Assembly: GCA_018819175.1 (NCBI GenBank)
Contig: JAHJQQ010000031.1
Location: forward strand, 1-64,000
Origin: Gammaproteobacteria bacterium
Lineage (GTDB): Bacteria > Pseudomonadota > Gammaproteobacteria > Thiohalobacterales > Thiohalobacteraceae
Direction: 5' to 3'
DNA length: 64,000 nucleotides
Within the stretch, counting starts at the first letter, position 1. Each line of letters begins with the position of its first letter. Below, one piece after another: positions 33,279 to 41,985 of the stretch. The notes below the pieces were generated by a model. That model ran no database searches, was not told the origin of the DNA, and worked only from the letters and a program-made list of their open reading frames with translations. A program made the position numbers and the translations under genes.

Positions 33279-34949
33279 ATGCGACCCATACGTGTTGTCA
33301 TCCAAGCCCGTATCACTTCCACAAGGCTACCAGCCAAAGCGCTGCTGCCGTTGGGTGCTATGGCGTCCGTCGTTCTCTGTGCGCGCCGCGCCGCTAACAC
33401 TGGGCTCGATGTGGTGGTCGCGATACCGGCGGCACAAACCGACGATGCCCTTGCGGATGAGTTGGAACGTAACGCCATAACCCACATTCGAGGCGATCTG
33501 GAGGATGTGCTGGGACGATTTCTGGGTGCTACTCAGGATCTTCCCAGTGGCGCAGTGGTCGTGCGGCTGACGGCCGATAATATGTTTCCCGACGGCGCCT
33601 TTGTGCAGCGCGTTGTCGATGAATTCCTGTCACGAGAGCTGGACTATCTCGGTACGCATTCGCCACTCGACGGACTACCTTATGGCTTAAGTGCTGAAGT
33701 GTTCAGCGTTGACGTGCTGCGTGCAGCCGCTCAGTCAGCGAGCACTGCACACGAGCGCGAACATGTCACACCCTGGATTCGACACAACTGCACAACGGCA
33801 TTGTTCAGCCATGAAAACCTTGGCATTGAGGCGCAAAGCCATCTCCGTTGCACCCTCGACAGCCTCCCGGATTATCTGTGCTTGCAGCAGGTCTTCGCGG
33901 GTATTGATGATCCGATCAACATTACCTGGGCAGATCTGATCGCGAGGTTGAGAACTTTACCGAATACACCTGTCGCGGCAGTGCCCTGGTCAATCGTCCA
34001 AGGCAAGGTGCAGAGGCGCATGGTGTTGGGCACTGTCCAGCTCGGTCTGGCTTACGGTGCGGCCAACCGCACCGGTCAGCCGTCGCTGGAGGCGGCAGCG
34101 GAGATCGTGCAGCAGGCCATCGGGCATGGCGTGACCTGCATCGACACAGCACGTGTTTACGGCGATGCCGAACAGCGCCTCGGTCTATGTCTTCAAGGTC
34201 TATGCGATAGAGTCACGCTGATCACAAAGCTTGAGCTTCCGGAGTTTCCTGTCGGACAGGTTGATCGCCAATCAGTGCGTAGTGCTGTTGATGCCAGTGT
34301 ATTCGCATCTTGCCATGCCTTGCGCGTGCAGCAGTTGGATGTATTGATGCTGCACCGCTGGGCACATCGATATCAGTACAATGGCGCCGTCTGGGAACGA
34401 CTGCTTGAGTTGCGTGACAGTGGTGTGATCGGACAACTCGGCGCGTCACTCTATACGCCTGTCGAAGCGCTTGAGGCTGCACGCGATCCGGATATCGCCT
34501 GCATACAAATTCCGTTCAATCTGCTGGACTGGCGCTGGCGAGACGCCGGCTTGCAACAGGCCTTGCGGGTGCGTACCGATTTGGTCGTACATGCGCGCAG
34601 TGCGCTGTTGCAGGGCATACTCGCGGGTGGTGTTGAATGCTGGCCGAACATCGCGGGGTTGCGCGCTCAGGATATCATTGATCAATTGGATAGCCTGGTT
34701 GTGCAACTGAACAGACAGGATAGGGCCGATCTGTGTCTGGCATATGTGCGTGCGCATACCTGGATTACCAGCACGGTGGTGGGTGTCGAAACACAGCGAC
34801 AGTTGTTGCGTAATATTGACCTGTTCCAGCAACCGATGTTGACGCAGGATGAATGCGCACGGGTTGAAAAAACGCTGGTGAATCTACCTGAGGATTTACT
34901 CAACCCAAGCCGCTGGCCCTTGATTCAGACACGGCGAGCTGCATCATGA
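33279..34949 (+). CDS. SpsF-like nucleotidyltransferase fused to an aldo/keto reductase (556 aa)
   Basis: Residues 1-~245 match the SpsF/CMP-KDO-synthetase-like family: I-Q-A-R-I-T-S-T-R-L-P-A-K-A-L at ~8, H-I-R-G-D-L-E-D-V-L-G-R-F near 70 and V-V-V-R-L-T-A-D-N near 95. Residues ~250-556 form an aldo/keto reductase: V-L-G-T-V-Q-L-G-L-A-Y-G, C-I-D-T-A-R-V-Y-G and D-V-L-M-L-H-R-W. ATG 33279 has GGAATGGA upstream and starts just before the first motif. No separate CMP-pseudaminate cytidylyltransferase is seen, so the first half is a candidate for that step; the reductase substrate is unknown. It overlaps the SDR gene by 4 bases. Confidence 0.82.
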   Translation: MRPIRVVIQARITSTRLPAKALLPLGAMASVVLCARRAANTGLDVVVAIPAAQTDDALADELERNAITHIRGDLEDVLGRFLGATQDLPSGAVVVRLTADNMFPDGAFVQRVVDEFLSRELDYLGTHSPLDGLPYGLSAEVFSVDVLRAAAQSASTAHEREHVTPWIRHNCTTALFSHENLGIEAQSHLRCTLDSLPDYLCLQQVFAGIDDPINITWADLIARLRTLPNTPVAAVPWSIVQGKVQRRMVLGTVQLGLAYGAANRTGQPSLEAAAEIVQQAIGHGVTCIDTARVYGDAEQRLGLCLQGLCDRVTLITKLELPEFPVGQVDRQSVRSAVDASVFASCHALRVQQLDVLMLHRWAHRYQYNGAVWERLLELRDSGVIGQLGASLYTPVEALEAARDPDIACIQIPFNLLDWRWRDAGLQQALRVRTDLVVHARSALLQGILAGGVECWPNIAGLRAQDIIDQLDSLVVQLNRQDRADLCLAYVRAHTWITSTVVGVETQRQLLRNIDLFQQPMLTQDECARVEKTLVNLPEDLLNPSRWPLIQTRRAAS

Positions 34950-35785
34950 CGCAGACATCATATAAAGAAACTGCCGGCTCTCATCCTGAACGGCTATTCC
35001 GTTTGGACGGCGCCGTGATACTCCTGACTGGCGCAACGGGACATCTCGGTACCGTACTGGCTCACGGCTTGGCTGCCGCGGGAGCGCATGTGCTCGTCAA
35101 TGCGCGTCATGCCGAAACAGTCGAACCTCTGGTGCAAGCCTTGCGGGATGCTGGTCATGCAGCGACGTCTTTGGTATTCGATATCAGTGACGAGCACGCC
35201 TGTCATACGGCGATGGCGCAGATCGAGCAAGCCCACGGCACGCTGCATGGCATCGTCAACAATGCCTTCAATGGGCGTGCCGCAACCGTCGAGAGCGCGA
35301 ACGCCAGGGATTTTGATGCCAGTCTGCGCCTCAATGTCACCGCGCCATTCATGCTGGTGCAAACGGCCTTGCCGATGTTGAAGCACGCAGCGCGCAGTTA
35401 TCAGGGTGGGGCGTCGATCGTCAATATCGCCTCGATGTATGGCATGGTGAGTCCCGATCCGCGCATCTACGGCGATAGTGGCGCCAACAATCCACCTTTC
35501 TATGGTGCCGCCAAGGCCGGCATGATTCAGCTCACCCGTTATCTGTCTTGTCATCTCGGCCCGGATAACATCCGTGTCAACAGTATCAGCCCCGGTGCCT
35601 TTCCGCGTCCGGCGATTGCGCAGGATAAACCTGAGTTCCATAAGCACCTCTGTGACAAAACACCGCTGGGACGTATCGGGCAGGCACAGGAGTTGGTAGG
35701 GCCTGTGTTGTTTCTGCTGTCGTCGGCATCCTCCTATATCACCGGTGCAAACCTGCCGGTGGATGGAGGCTGGACCGCATGGTGA
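34946..35785 (+). CDS. Short-chain dehydrogenase/reductase of the glycosylation operon (279 aa)
   Basis: NAD(P)-dependent oxidoreductase. The Rossmann motif T-G-A-T-G-H-L-G is near residue 29, N-N-A-F-N near 103, the serine in I-V-N-I-A-S-M-Y near 160 and the catalytic Y-G-A-A-K near 188. The C-terminus I-T-G-A-N-L-P-V-D-G-G-W is classical SDR. It resembles PtmA-type reductases found in Campylobacter flagellin-sugar loci, which are tied to legionaminic/pseudaminic acid derivatives. It overlaps pseG by 7 bases. The substrate is not readable from sequence. Confidence 0.85.
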   Translation: MTQTSYKETAGSHPERLFRLDGAVILLTGATGHLGTVLAHGLAAAGAHVLVNARHAETVEPLVQALRDAGHAATSLVFDISDEHACHTAMAQIEQAHGTLHGIVNNAFNGRAATVESANARDFDASLRLNVTAPFMLVQTALPMLKHAARSYQGGASIVNIASMYGMVSPDPRIYGDSGANNPPFYGAAKAGMIQLTRYLSCHLGPDNIRVNSISPGAFPRPAIAQDKPEFHKHLCDKTPLGRIGQAQELVGPVLFLLSSASSYITGANLPVDGGWTAW

Positions 35786-36825
35786 ACAGTCAAGCTCATG
35801 CTGGCCTGGCAGTGTTTCGCGCCGATGCTTCGCCGGCACTGGGCAGTGGCCATGTCATGCGCTGCCTGGCCTTGGCGGATGCCCTGATTACACGGGGATG
35901 GCGGATTGGTTTCGCGTGTAGTCCTGAAACACTGACAACGGTTCCGCAACTTGGTATGGCGACACTGGATATTTTGGTAATAGATGCATCAGTCGAGCAG
36001 GAACCCGTGCAGCTTGCGCGACACTGGGCGCATGCCGACTGGTTGGTTGTCGATCATTATCGGCGTGACGCGGATTTCGAAACGGCCTGCCGGCCTTGGG
36101 CCAGCCACATATTTGTGATTGACGATCTGGCCAACCGAGCCCATAACGCGGATTGCTTGTTGGATATGACCCTGGGCCGGGATGCGGCTGACTACGCGCA
36201 GCTTGTCAGTGGTACCTGTCAGTTCTTGCTGGGTACTGACTATGCGCTGACCCGCCCGCAGTTCGTGCAGGCGCGCGCGGACTCACTGAGTCGACGGCTG
36301 AACAAGACCGCTGTGCAGCGTCTGCTGATCAGTCTTGGCGCGACCGACCCGGTGAATGCAACGGGTTTTGTTCTGGAGGCGTTGGCTGAGTCCGATGGCG
36401 CGTTCGAGATTGATGTTGTTTTGAGTTCGGCAGCAGCCTGCCTGGATCAGGTCCGTGAACAGGCGGCACGCCTGTCGCAAGTGACGCGCCTGCAGATCGA
36501 TGTTGCGGACATGTCTGGCTTGATGCAGCAGGCCGATCTGTCGATTGGCGCCTGCGGCACGACCGCCTGGGAACGCTGTATCCTGGGTTTACCGACGGTT
36601 GCGATTGTCACCGGTGACGATCAGCGCCGAATTGCCGCAGCCCTTCAACAGGCAGGTGCCGCGCATGTCTGCGGTTGGCACGCCGACCTGGACCAAGCTG
36701 CATTGCGCGCAGCCATAGAACAGCTGTGCACGCATCCGGAAGAGCTGAATGAAATGAGCGTGCGCGCGGCCATGGTCTGCGATGGGCGCGGCGCGCAGCG
36801 TGTGGCGGAGTATCTGGCATCATGA
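35779..36825 (+). CDS. pseG: PseG: UDP-sugar hydrolase of pseudaminic acid synthesis (348 aa)
   Basis: Removes UDP from UDP-2,4-diacylamido-2,4,6-trideoxy-altrose. A GT-B-fold enzyme with the diagnostic R-A-D-A-S-P-A-L-G-S-G-H-V-M-R-C near residues 14-29, V-V-D-H-Y near 92, I-D-D-L-A-N-R near 116 and a C-terminal G-A-C-G-T-T-A-W-E-R-C near 257. No acetyltransferase domain is fused to it, unlike PseG-PseH fusions elsewhere. It overlaps the formyltransferase-like gene by 4 bases. Confidence 0.93.
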   Translation: MVNSQAHAGLAVFRADASPALGSGHVMRCLALADALITRGWRIGFACSPETLTTVPQLGMATLDILVIDASVEQEPVQLARHWAHADWLVVDHYRRDADFETACRPWASHIFVIDDLANRAHNADCLLDMTLGRDAADYAQLVSGTCQFLLGTDYALTRPQFVQARADSLSRRLNKTAVQRLLISLGATDPVNATGFVLEALAESDGAFEIDVVLSSAAACLDQVREQAARLSQVTRLQIDVADMSGLMQQADLSIGACGTTAWERCILGLPTVAIVTGDDQRRIAAALQQAGAAHVCGWHADLDQAALRAAIEQLCTHPEELNEMSVRAAMVCDGRGAQRVAEYLAS

Positions 36826-37517
36826 GCGACATGCCACGTTGGTGGGCCAAACCCAGAATCATCTCGGTGGTGGTGGATAACCCCAGTTGGATTCTGCCCT
36901 ATGCCGAGCAACTGGTGCGGCAGTTAGCTGAGGCTGGCGATACGGTTCGTTTGTGTCGATCTCATGCCGAGGTTGCCACTGGCGCCGTCGCGTTCTATCT
37001 CGGTTGCATGCAACTGACACCGCCTGAGGTTCTGGCGCGCAATCAACGCAACCTGATTGTGCATGAAAGCGACTTGCCACAGGGGCGCGGGTTTTCGCCT
37101 CTGAGCTGGCAGATACTCGAGGGCCGAAATGACATTCCCGTTTGCATGCTGGAGGCTGCCGCGGAAGCGGATGCCGGCCCGGTAGTTTACCGTGAGATGT
37201 TGCATTTCAAGGGTCATGAACTCATTGATGAATTGCGCTCGGCGTTGGGTCGGTTGACCGTGGAGCTCTGCCAACGCTATCTGGATGAGAAATCGCCGCC
37301 GATTGGACAGGCGCAGAGCGGTCAGCCAACACACTATTCACGTCGACGTCCAGAAGACAGCCGCCTAGACCCTGAGCGAAGCCTGGCCGAACAGTTCAAT
37401 CTTCTTCGGGTCGTGGACAATAGCCGTTATCCTGCATTCTTCGAACTGCATGGACAGCGCTACACACTCTGCATCGAAAAAATGCCGGCATCTGGCAATG
37501 AGGGAGAATCGCCATAA
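36822..37517 (+). CDS. Formyltransferase-like protein in place of PseH (231 aa)
   Basis: Resembles the small methionyl-tRNA-formyltransferase-like proteins found in nonulosonic acid loci. The core is L-I-V-H-E-S-D-L-P-Q-G-R-G-F-S-P near residue 72-87, then I-L-E-G, and A-D-A-G-P-V-V-Y with the expected Asp near 113. The asparagine two residues before the catalytic His in classical enzymes is Ile here. It sits between pseG and pseI, where the acetyltransferase PseH might be expected, and no GNAT protein is visible in the operon. I infer N-formylation of the C4 amine, which becomes N7 of the final sugar. Overlaps: 4 bases with pseG, 1 with pseI. Confidence 0.75.
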   Translation: MSDMPRWWAKPRIISVVVDNPSWILPYAEQLVRQLAEAGDTVRLCRSHAEVATGAVAFYLGCMQLTPPEVLARNQRNLIVHESDLPQGRGFSPLSWQILEGRNDIPVCMLEAAAEADAGPVVYREMLHFKGHELIDELRSALGRLTVELCQRYLDEKSPPIGQAQSGQPTHYSRRRPEDSRLDPERSLAEQFNLLRVVDNSRYPAFFELHGQRYTLCIEKMPASGNEGESP

Positions 37518-38578
37518 TGTCCGCGATGGATAGTTCGACCATAGCGCGCATCAAGCTCGGCGACCGGTTTATCGGGCCGAGTGAGCCGGTGTATGTGATT
37601 GCGGAGATTGGTTCCAATCACCGCCAGGACCTGCAACTGGCCAAAGAGTTGATCGATGCGGCCAGTGAGGCGGGCGCCGATGCCGCGAAATTCCAGTCAT
37701 TGAAGTTCGATGCGCTGTATCTGGAAGATCGCACCACCCCTGAGTTCCGGGAATTCTTTCGTCAGATCGAATTGTCCGAGGCGTGGTATGGCGAATTGGC
37801 GGAACACTGCCGCAAACGTAACATCCATTTCCTGTCGGCACCGACCTATCCTGATGCCGTAGCCTTGTTGCTGCGACAACAGGTGCCTGCCTTCAAGATT
37901 GCCTCGGCGCAGTTTCATCTGTATCCGGAAGTGGTGGCGGCTGCGGCAGCAACAGGCCGGCCGATGTTCATGTCGACCGGTATCTCCGGTTATAGTGAAA
38001 TCGACGCGACACTGCGTTTATGCCGGGAGCAGGGCAACCATAATCTGGTGTTGCTGCATTGCGTTTCCCAATATCCAACGCCGGCGGATCAGACCAATCT
38101 GCGGCTGATAGATACTTACCGCCGCGCCTTCGGATGTCTGACAGGTTTTTCCGATCATTCGCTGGGTATCCATATGCCGTGTGCGGCCGTGGCGCTGGGC
38201 GCCGTCGTGATTGAGAAACACATAACCTTGGATCGTTCGGCACCCGGACCCGATCATCATTTTGCCATTGAACCGACAGAATTCACTGCCATGGTGAAGG
38301 CCGTACACGCGGTCGAGCAGGGATTGGGCGATGGCGTGCGTGCGCCGCTGAATGCGGAAGAATCCGATTTCCGTGATGCGATTACCTTTAAATGGATTGC
38401 CGGTAAAGATATAGACATTGGCGAGCCGGTGACGCGCGCCCATTTGGAGCTGCGCCGCGCCGAGGGTGGCATTCCGCGAGACATGCTCGAACATCTGCTG
38501 CGGCATCGGCTGCGGGTTGCCAAGACCGCGGGTGAATTGTTGACCTGGAAGGATCTGGACTATGCCGGCGACATCTAA
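37517..38578 (+). CDS. pseI: PseI: pseudaminic acid synthase (353 aa)
   Basis: NeuB-family enzyme that condenses the 6-deoxy-diamino-altrose with phosphoenolpyruvate. The TIM-barrel part has V-I-A-E-I-G-S-N-H near residue 27, D-A-A-K-F-Q-S near 55, M-S-T-G-I-S-G near 152 and G-F-S-D-H-S-L-G near 214. The C-terminal ~65 residues form the SAF/antifreeze-like domain with R-A-H-L-E-L-R-R-A-E-G-G-I. Length is usual. It is followed by an ATP-grasp gene with a 17-base overlap. Confidence 0.95.
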   Translation: MSAMDSSTIARIKLGDRFIGPSEPVYVIAEIGSNHRQDLQLAKELIDAASEAGADAAKFQSLKFDALYLEDRTTPEFREFFRQIELSEAWYGELAEHCRKRNIHFLSAPTYPDAVALLLRQQVPAFKIASAQFHLYPEVVAAAAATGRPMFMSTGISGYSEIDATLRLCREQGNHNLVLLHCVSQYPTPADQTNLRLIDTYRRAFGCLTGFSDHSLGIHMPCAAVALGAVVIEKHITLDRSAPGPDHHFAIEPTEFTAMVKAVHAVEQGLGDGVRAPLNAEESDFRDAITFKWIAGKDIDIGEPVTRAHLELRRAEGGIPRDMLEHLLRHRLRVAKTAGELLTWKDLDYAGDI

Positions 38579-39773
38579 AACGGTTCTGGTCATTAATCTG
38601 GGCTGGGAACAGGAGCCGCTGGTCGAAAGTGTATTGCGTCAGGGCTACTCCGTCGTTGGTATTCATCATGATCAGCGTTTCAACAGCGCATTGAAGGTCG
38701 ATAATGTCGAGATTGCTGCCTATCGCGATCTCGCTGGAATTCTGGACATTGCCAAGCGGTTGAATCCGATTGCTGTCGTCGCCGACGAATGTGATTACGC
38801 GTACTACGCCATGGCCACTGTAGCGAACCAGCTGGGCTTGCCTGGGCCGGGCATGTCCGCGGCGCAGATATCGACCAATAAATGGTTGCAGCGTAAGGCC
38901 GCGGAACAACAGGGCCTGCTGCAGCCACGCTATATGCTCTGTGCCAATCTTGATGAGGCACGGAATGCCGCACGGGAAATCGGTTATCCGGTGGTCATGA
39001 AGCCCATCGATAATCGAGGCAGCTTTGGTGTCAACCGTGTCGAGGGCGAGCAGGATCTGGAAGCGGCGTACTACGATGCCTTGATCAATGCGCATTCCCG
39101 ATTGGTTCTGGTGGAGGAATTCATTCAGGGCGTGCATATCACGATTGATGGTTATTGTTTCCCCCAGGCGGGTCATCGTTCATTGGGGCTGGCGACCAAA
39201 GGCATGCTGGGTGGCAAACGCCAGGTCGCCATCGACATTATCTATCCTGGCGAATTGCCTGGCGCGGTATGTCAGGCTGCGTTGGACAACAATGATCGTG
39301 TCGTTGCAGCCATGGGTTATCGCTATGGCATGACACATGCGGAATATATGGTCGACAACAGCGGCCAGGCCTATCTGATCGAAATCGCCAATCGGGGCGG
39401 CGGGGTCTACACCTCGGCCAAGATTGTTCCCGCCGTGTGCGGTATTGATGTCACCAAGCAGCTGGTTCTGGACAGTCTGGGCAGCGCGCAGGATCTCTTC
39501 CTGTCGCGTGATGAGTTCGCCATGGGCGCGGCGTATCTGAAATTCTTTGTCTTTAAACCGGGGCATATCCAGGCCATTAACGGGTTAGAGACGGCGCATT
39601 CACTGGCCGGTGTGGAGGCGTTGCGTCTGCAGGTCGGTGCAGGCGATGTTGTGCCGGATACCACGACGGATGCCAATCGGCATGGCTTTGTGATTACGCG
39701 GGGGCGGACGCTGGATGATGTGCGGTCACTGGCCGAAAAAGTCGAACAAACACTCAAGGTCAGTTACGCATGA
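38562..39773 (+). CDS. ATP-grasp carboxylate ligase of the glycosylation operon (403 aa)
   Basis: The N-terminal Rossmann-like domain begins V-L-V-I-N-L-G-W-E-Q. The ATP-grasp part has S-T-N-K-W-L-Q-R-K near residue 104, Y-P-V-V-M-K-P-I-D-N-R-G-S near 145, L-V-E-E-F-I-Q-G near 184 and Y-L-I-E-I-A-N-R-G-G-G near 270 with the metal ligands. The family joins a carboxylate to an amine or other nucleophile through an acyl phosphate. The substrate is unknown. Next to PIG-L and formyltransferase genes, I infer attachment of a carboxylic acid to an amino group of the sugar or its precursor. Confidence 0.8.
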   Translation: MPATSKTVLVINLGWEQEPLVESVLRQGYSVVGIHHDQRFNSALKVDNVEIAAYRDLAGILDIAKRLNPIAVVADECDYAYYAMATVANQLGLPGPGMSAAQISTNKWLQRKAAEQQGLLQPRYMLCANLDEARNAAREIGYPVVMKPIDNRGSFGVNRVEGEQDLEAAYYDALINAHSRLVLVEEFIQGVHITIDGYCFPQAGHRSLGLATKGMLGGKRQVAIDIIYPGELPGAVCQAALDNNDRVVAAMGYRYGMTHAEYMVDNSGQAYLIEIANRGGGVYTSAKIVPAVCGIDVTKQLVLDSLGSAQDLFLSRDEFAMGAAYLKFFVFKPGHIQAINGLETAHSLAGVEALRLQVGAGDVVPDTTTDANRHGFVITRGRTLDDVRSLAEKVEQTLKVSYA

Positions 39774-40423
39774 GCGCCGCACCAAACGATAATCTCTTCG
39801 AACAGATCGATGCATCAACCAACGAACGCTATCAGACGCGTTTCACACAGCATGGTGAGTCTCACCTCACGCTGGGCTGGGGCAGTCGCGAACAGCAGGC
39901 CTATCGTTTTTCGCAGCTGCTGTACTGTGCGGATTTCACGAATCGCTCTGTGCTGGATATTGGCTGTGGTTTCGGTGATCTACTCGGCTATCTGCATCAG
40001 CGTAATATTCCGCTCAAACATTATGTCGGTATCGATGTGAATCCGGAGTTTATCCGCGTCGCTGCCGAGACCTATCCCGAGGCGGAGTTCCATGCCGTCA
40101 GCCTGACGAGTCTTACCGACGCTGCCTTGAGCTGCGACCTGGTGGTGATGCTGGGTCTGCTGAATTTCCGCCAGCAAGCCTTGGATAATCCCAGCTATGC
40201 ATGGGAAATGGTTCGGCGGGCTTATGCCCTGAGCCAGGAGGCGCTGCTCTGTGATTTTTTGAGCAGCCAGCGGGAACAGAATTATCCGCCGGAGGATTTC
40301 GTTTACTACTACGATCCGGCATTCGTTCTGGAATTAGGCTTGGAGTGCACGCCCAATGTGCAGTTGAAGCATGATTACCGACCCATACCGCAGCGTGAAA
40401 TGTTGCTGACCCTGAGACGCTGA
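39770..40423 (+). CDS. SAM-dependent methyltransferase, class I (217 aa)
   Basis: Motif I is V-L-D-I-G-C-G-F-G-D near residue 61; motif II is Y-V-G-I-D-V-N-P-E near 85. The rest is the usual Rossmann methyltransferase without a membrane segment. It overlaps the ATP-grasp gene by 4 bases and lies 2 bases before the amidohydrolase gene, so it is part of the tailoring block. The methyl acceptor could be a sugar hydroxyl or an acyl substituent; the sequence does not tell. Confidence 0.8.
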   Translation: MSAAPNDNLFEQIDASTNERYQTRFTQHGESHLTLGWGSREQQAYRFSQLLYCADFTNRSVLDIGCGFGDLLGYLHQRNIPLKHYVGIDVNPEFIRVAAETYPEAEFHAVSLTSLTDAALSCDLVVMLGLLNFRQQALDNPSYAWEMVRRAYALSQEALLCDFLSSQREQNYPPEDFVYYYDPAFVLELGLECTPNVQLKHDYRPIPQREMLLTLRR

Positions 40424-40425
40424 CG

Positions 40426-41220
40426 ATGCGCATTACCGATTCCAATATCCACCTGCCTCCGGTGCCTGATTTGTCACATGAACTCGATCTGACCGCCTTT
40501 GATGCGGCCAGGAGTCTGGTAAATATCGGCGCCGAAATGCGTCGCACTGGTGTCGATGGCGGAAATGTCATGATCCTGGACAGTAATTTTTTACGTCAGG
40601 GTGATCATGCGTTGGTGGCAACGGCCCGGAATTTGGGCATGAGCTGTACCGTCATGGTTGATCCCCGCGATGCCGATGCCTGTGACCTGATTGACGTCGG
40701 CGTGCAGCTGGGTATTGTCGGCGTGAAACTGCACCCGTATCTCCTGAAGTTGTACGATCAGGATTTCCCGAAGGCGGTCAATGTCGCCAAACATGCCTCC
40801 GCCCAGGGCTTACTCATTGCCATCGACTGCAGTTACGGTACCCGCCGGATGTACGACATCAGCGGTGTACGCCTGGCGATTGCCCTCGCGGACTGTATCA
40901 AGACCCCGATCATCGCCCTGCACGGCGGCGGTACCCGGGTGCTGGACGTGATGTCCCTGGTACTGGATTCAACCAACGTCTATCTGGATACCTCGTTTTC
41001 GATTCCCTACTGGTTGGGCAGCAGCGTCGAAACGGATTTTGCCTTTGCCATCCGCAAGGTGGGGGTCGAGCGTTGCCTGTTCGGCTCGGATCGACCCTAT
41101 ATCCCCCAACAGGAAGCCATTGAGCAGACCCTAGGCTTTTTACAGCGGCATGGTTTTGACGCCCAGGATCAGGCCCAACTCATGTCAGCTACGGCACGAC
41201 AATTGCTTCGTCTGGCGTAA
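40426..41220 (+). CDS. Amidohydrolase-like TIM-barrel protein (264 aa)
   Basis: Resembles the amidohydrolase-2 (ACMSD-like) family. It has D-S-N-I-H-L near residue 5 in place of the usual H-x-H, V-G-V-K-L-H-P-Y near 99, A-L-H-G-G-G near 164 and a terminal R-C-L-F-G-S-D-R-P-Y near 218 that supplies the last metal Asp. The missing first histidine means metal binding may be altered. The family hydrolyses or decarboxylates small acids and amides. The role here is unknown; position suggests processing of a precursor for the sugar substituent. Confidence 0.7.
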   Translation: MRITDSNIHLPPVPDLSHELDLTAFDAARSLVNIGAEMRRTGVDGGNVMILDSNFLRQGDHALVATARNLGMSCTVMVDPRDADACDLIDVGVQLGIVGVKLHPYLLKLYDQDFPKAVNVAKHASAQGLLIAIDCSYGTRRMYDISGVRLAIALADCIKTPIIALHGGGTRVLDVMSLVLDSTNVYLDTSFSIPYWLGSSVETDFAFAIRKVGVERCLFGSDRPYIPQQEAIEQTLGFLQRHGFDAQDQAQLMSATARQLLRLA

Positions 41221-41281
41221 CACTGCAAACGGGTTACCACGAGGCTGAGCTGACGCAATAGGCCCGTCCAGAGGGATCTCC

Positions 41282-41971
41282 ATGACGGATATCGCGCAAA
41301 GAATTATCCAGGCAATACGCCGCAACCGAATATCCACCCCAGAAGTGTCAGATTGCCTGGGCAAAACCGGGGCTATCAAGGGTGTAACTGCCCTGAATTC
41401 CGGGCATTTCCAAGTTGGGCCATTGCGCTATGTCTATGCCTACAACCGTAGCAACTGGGAACTGCATGAGCAATTGGAGCAGGTGCAACCCGGCGAGATC
41501 GTGCTGGTGGAGGCCATTGAGTGCGAAGATTACGCCCTGTTCGGCGCCCTGGCGGCAAAATTCTGTCTGTTATACAGCGGGGTTGCGGCCATGGTCGTCA
41601 AAGGATTGGTCCGCGATGCGCATATTCTGCGCAAGGACAATTATCCGATCTGGTGTCAGGGCGTCACGCCCGTCGGTTGTTTCAACCAGAAAAATGCCTC
41701 GTTGCCGAGTGCGGACCATTTACAGCGGCTGCGTGATCCCTATGAGGGCGGGATTGCTGTTTGTGATGACAGCGGCGTAGTGGTTATCCCCCGCGATAGG
41801 CTCCAGGAGGATTTTCTGGAGAAGCTGCGTCTCATCGAACTGCAGGAAGACGCCTGGTTCCATTCCATCGATACCGACCACTACACAACCTATCAAGCCG
41901 TTTGTCTGAAGAAATATCTGGACGAAGGCAGCGTGTTCCATAAATACGACGAACTGAAAGAGACTTTGTGA
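41282..41971 (+). CDS. RraA-like fold protein (229 aa)
   Basis: Shows the RraA/HMG-aldolase family pattern: S-D-C-L-G-K-T-G near residue 23, A-A-K-F-C at ~90, V-V-K-G-L-V-R-D-A near 105 and a P-I-W-C-Q-G-V-T-P block near 121, then D-x-x-G-V-V-V-I-P. Family members either inhibit RNase E or are metal-dependent aldolases/decarboxylases of 4-hydroxy-4-methyl-2-oxoglutarate type; the operon context favours an enzyme. A 61-base gap separates it from the amidohydrolase gene. The specific reaction cannot be read. Confidence 0.75.
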   Translation: MTDIAQRIIQAIRRNRISTPEVSDCLGKTGAIKGVTALNSGHFQVGPLRYVYAYNRSNWELHEQLEQVQPGEIVLVEAIECEDYALFGALAAKFCLLYSGVAAMVVKGLVRDAHILRKDNYPIWCQGVTPVGCFNQKNASLPSADHLQRLRDPYEGGIAVCDDSGVVVIPRDRLQEDFLEKLRLIELQEDAWFHSIDTDHYTTYQAVCLKKYLDEGSVFHKYDELKETL

Positions 41972-41985
41972 GCGGATGAGTACGC

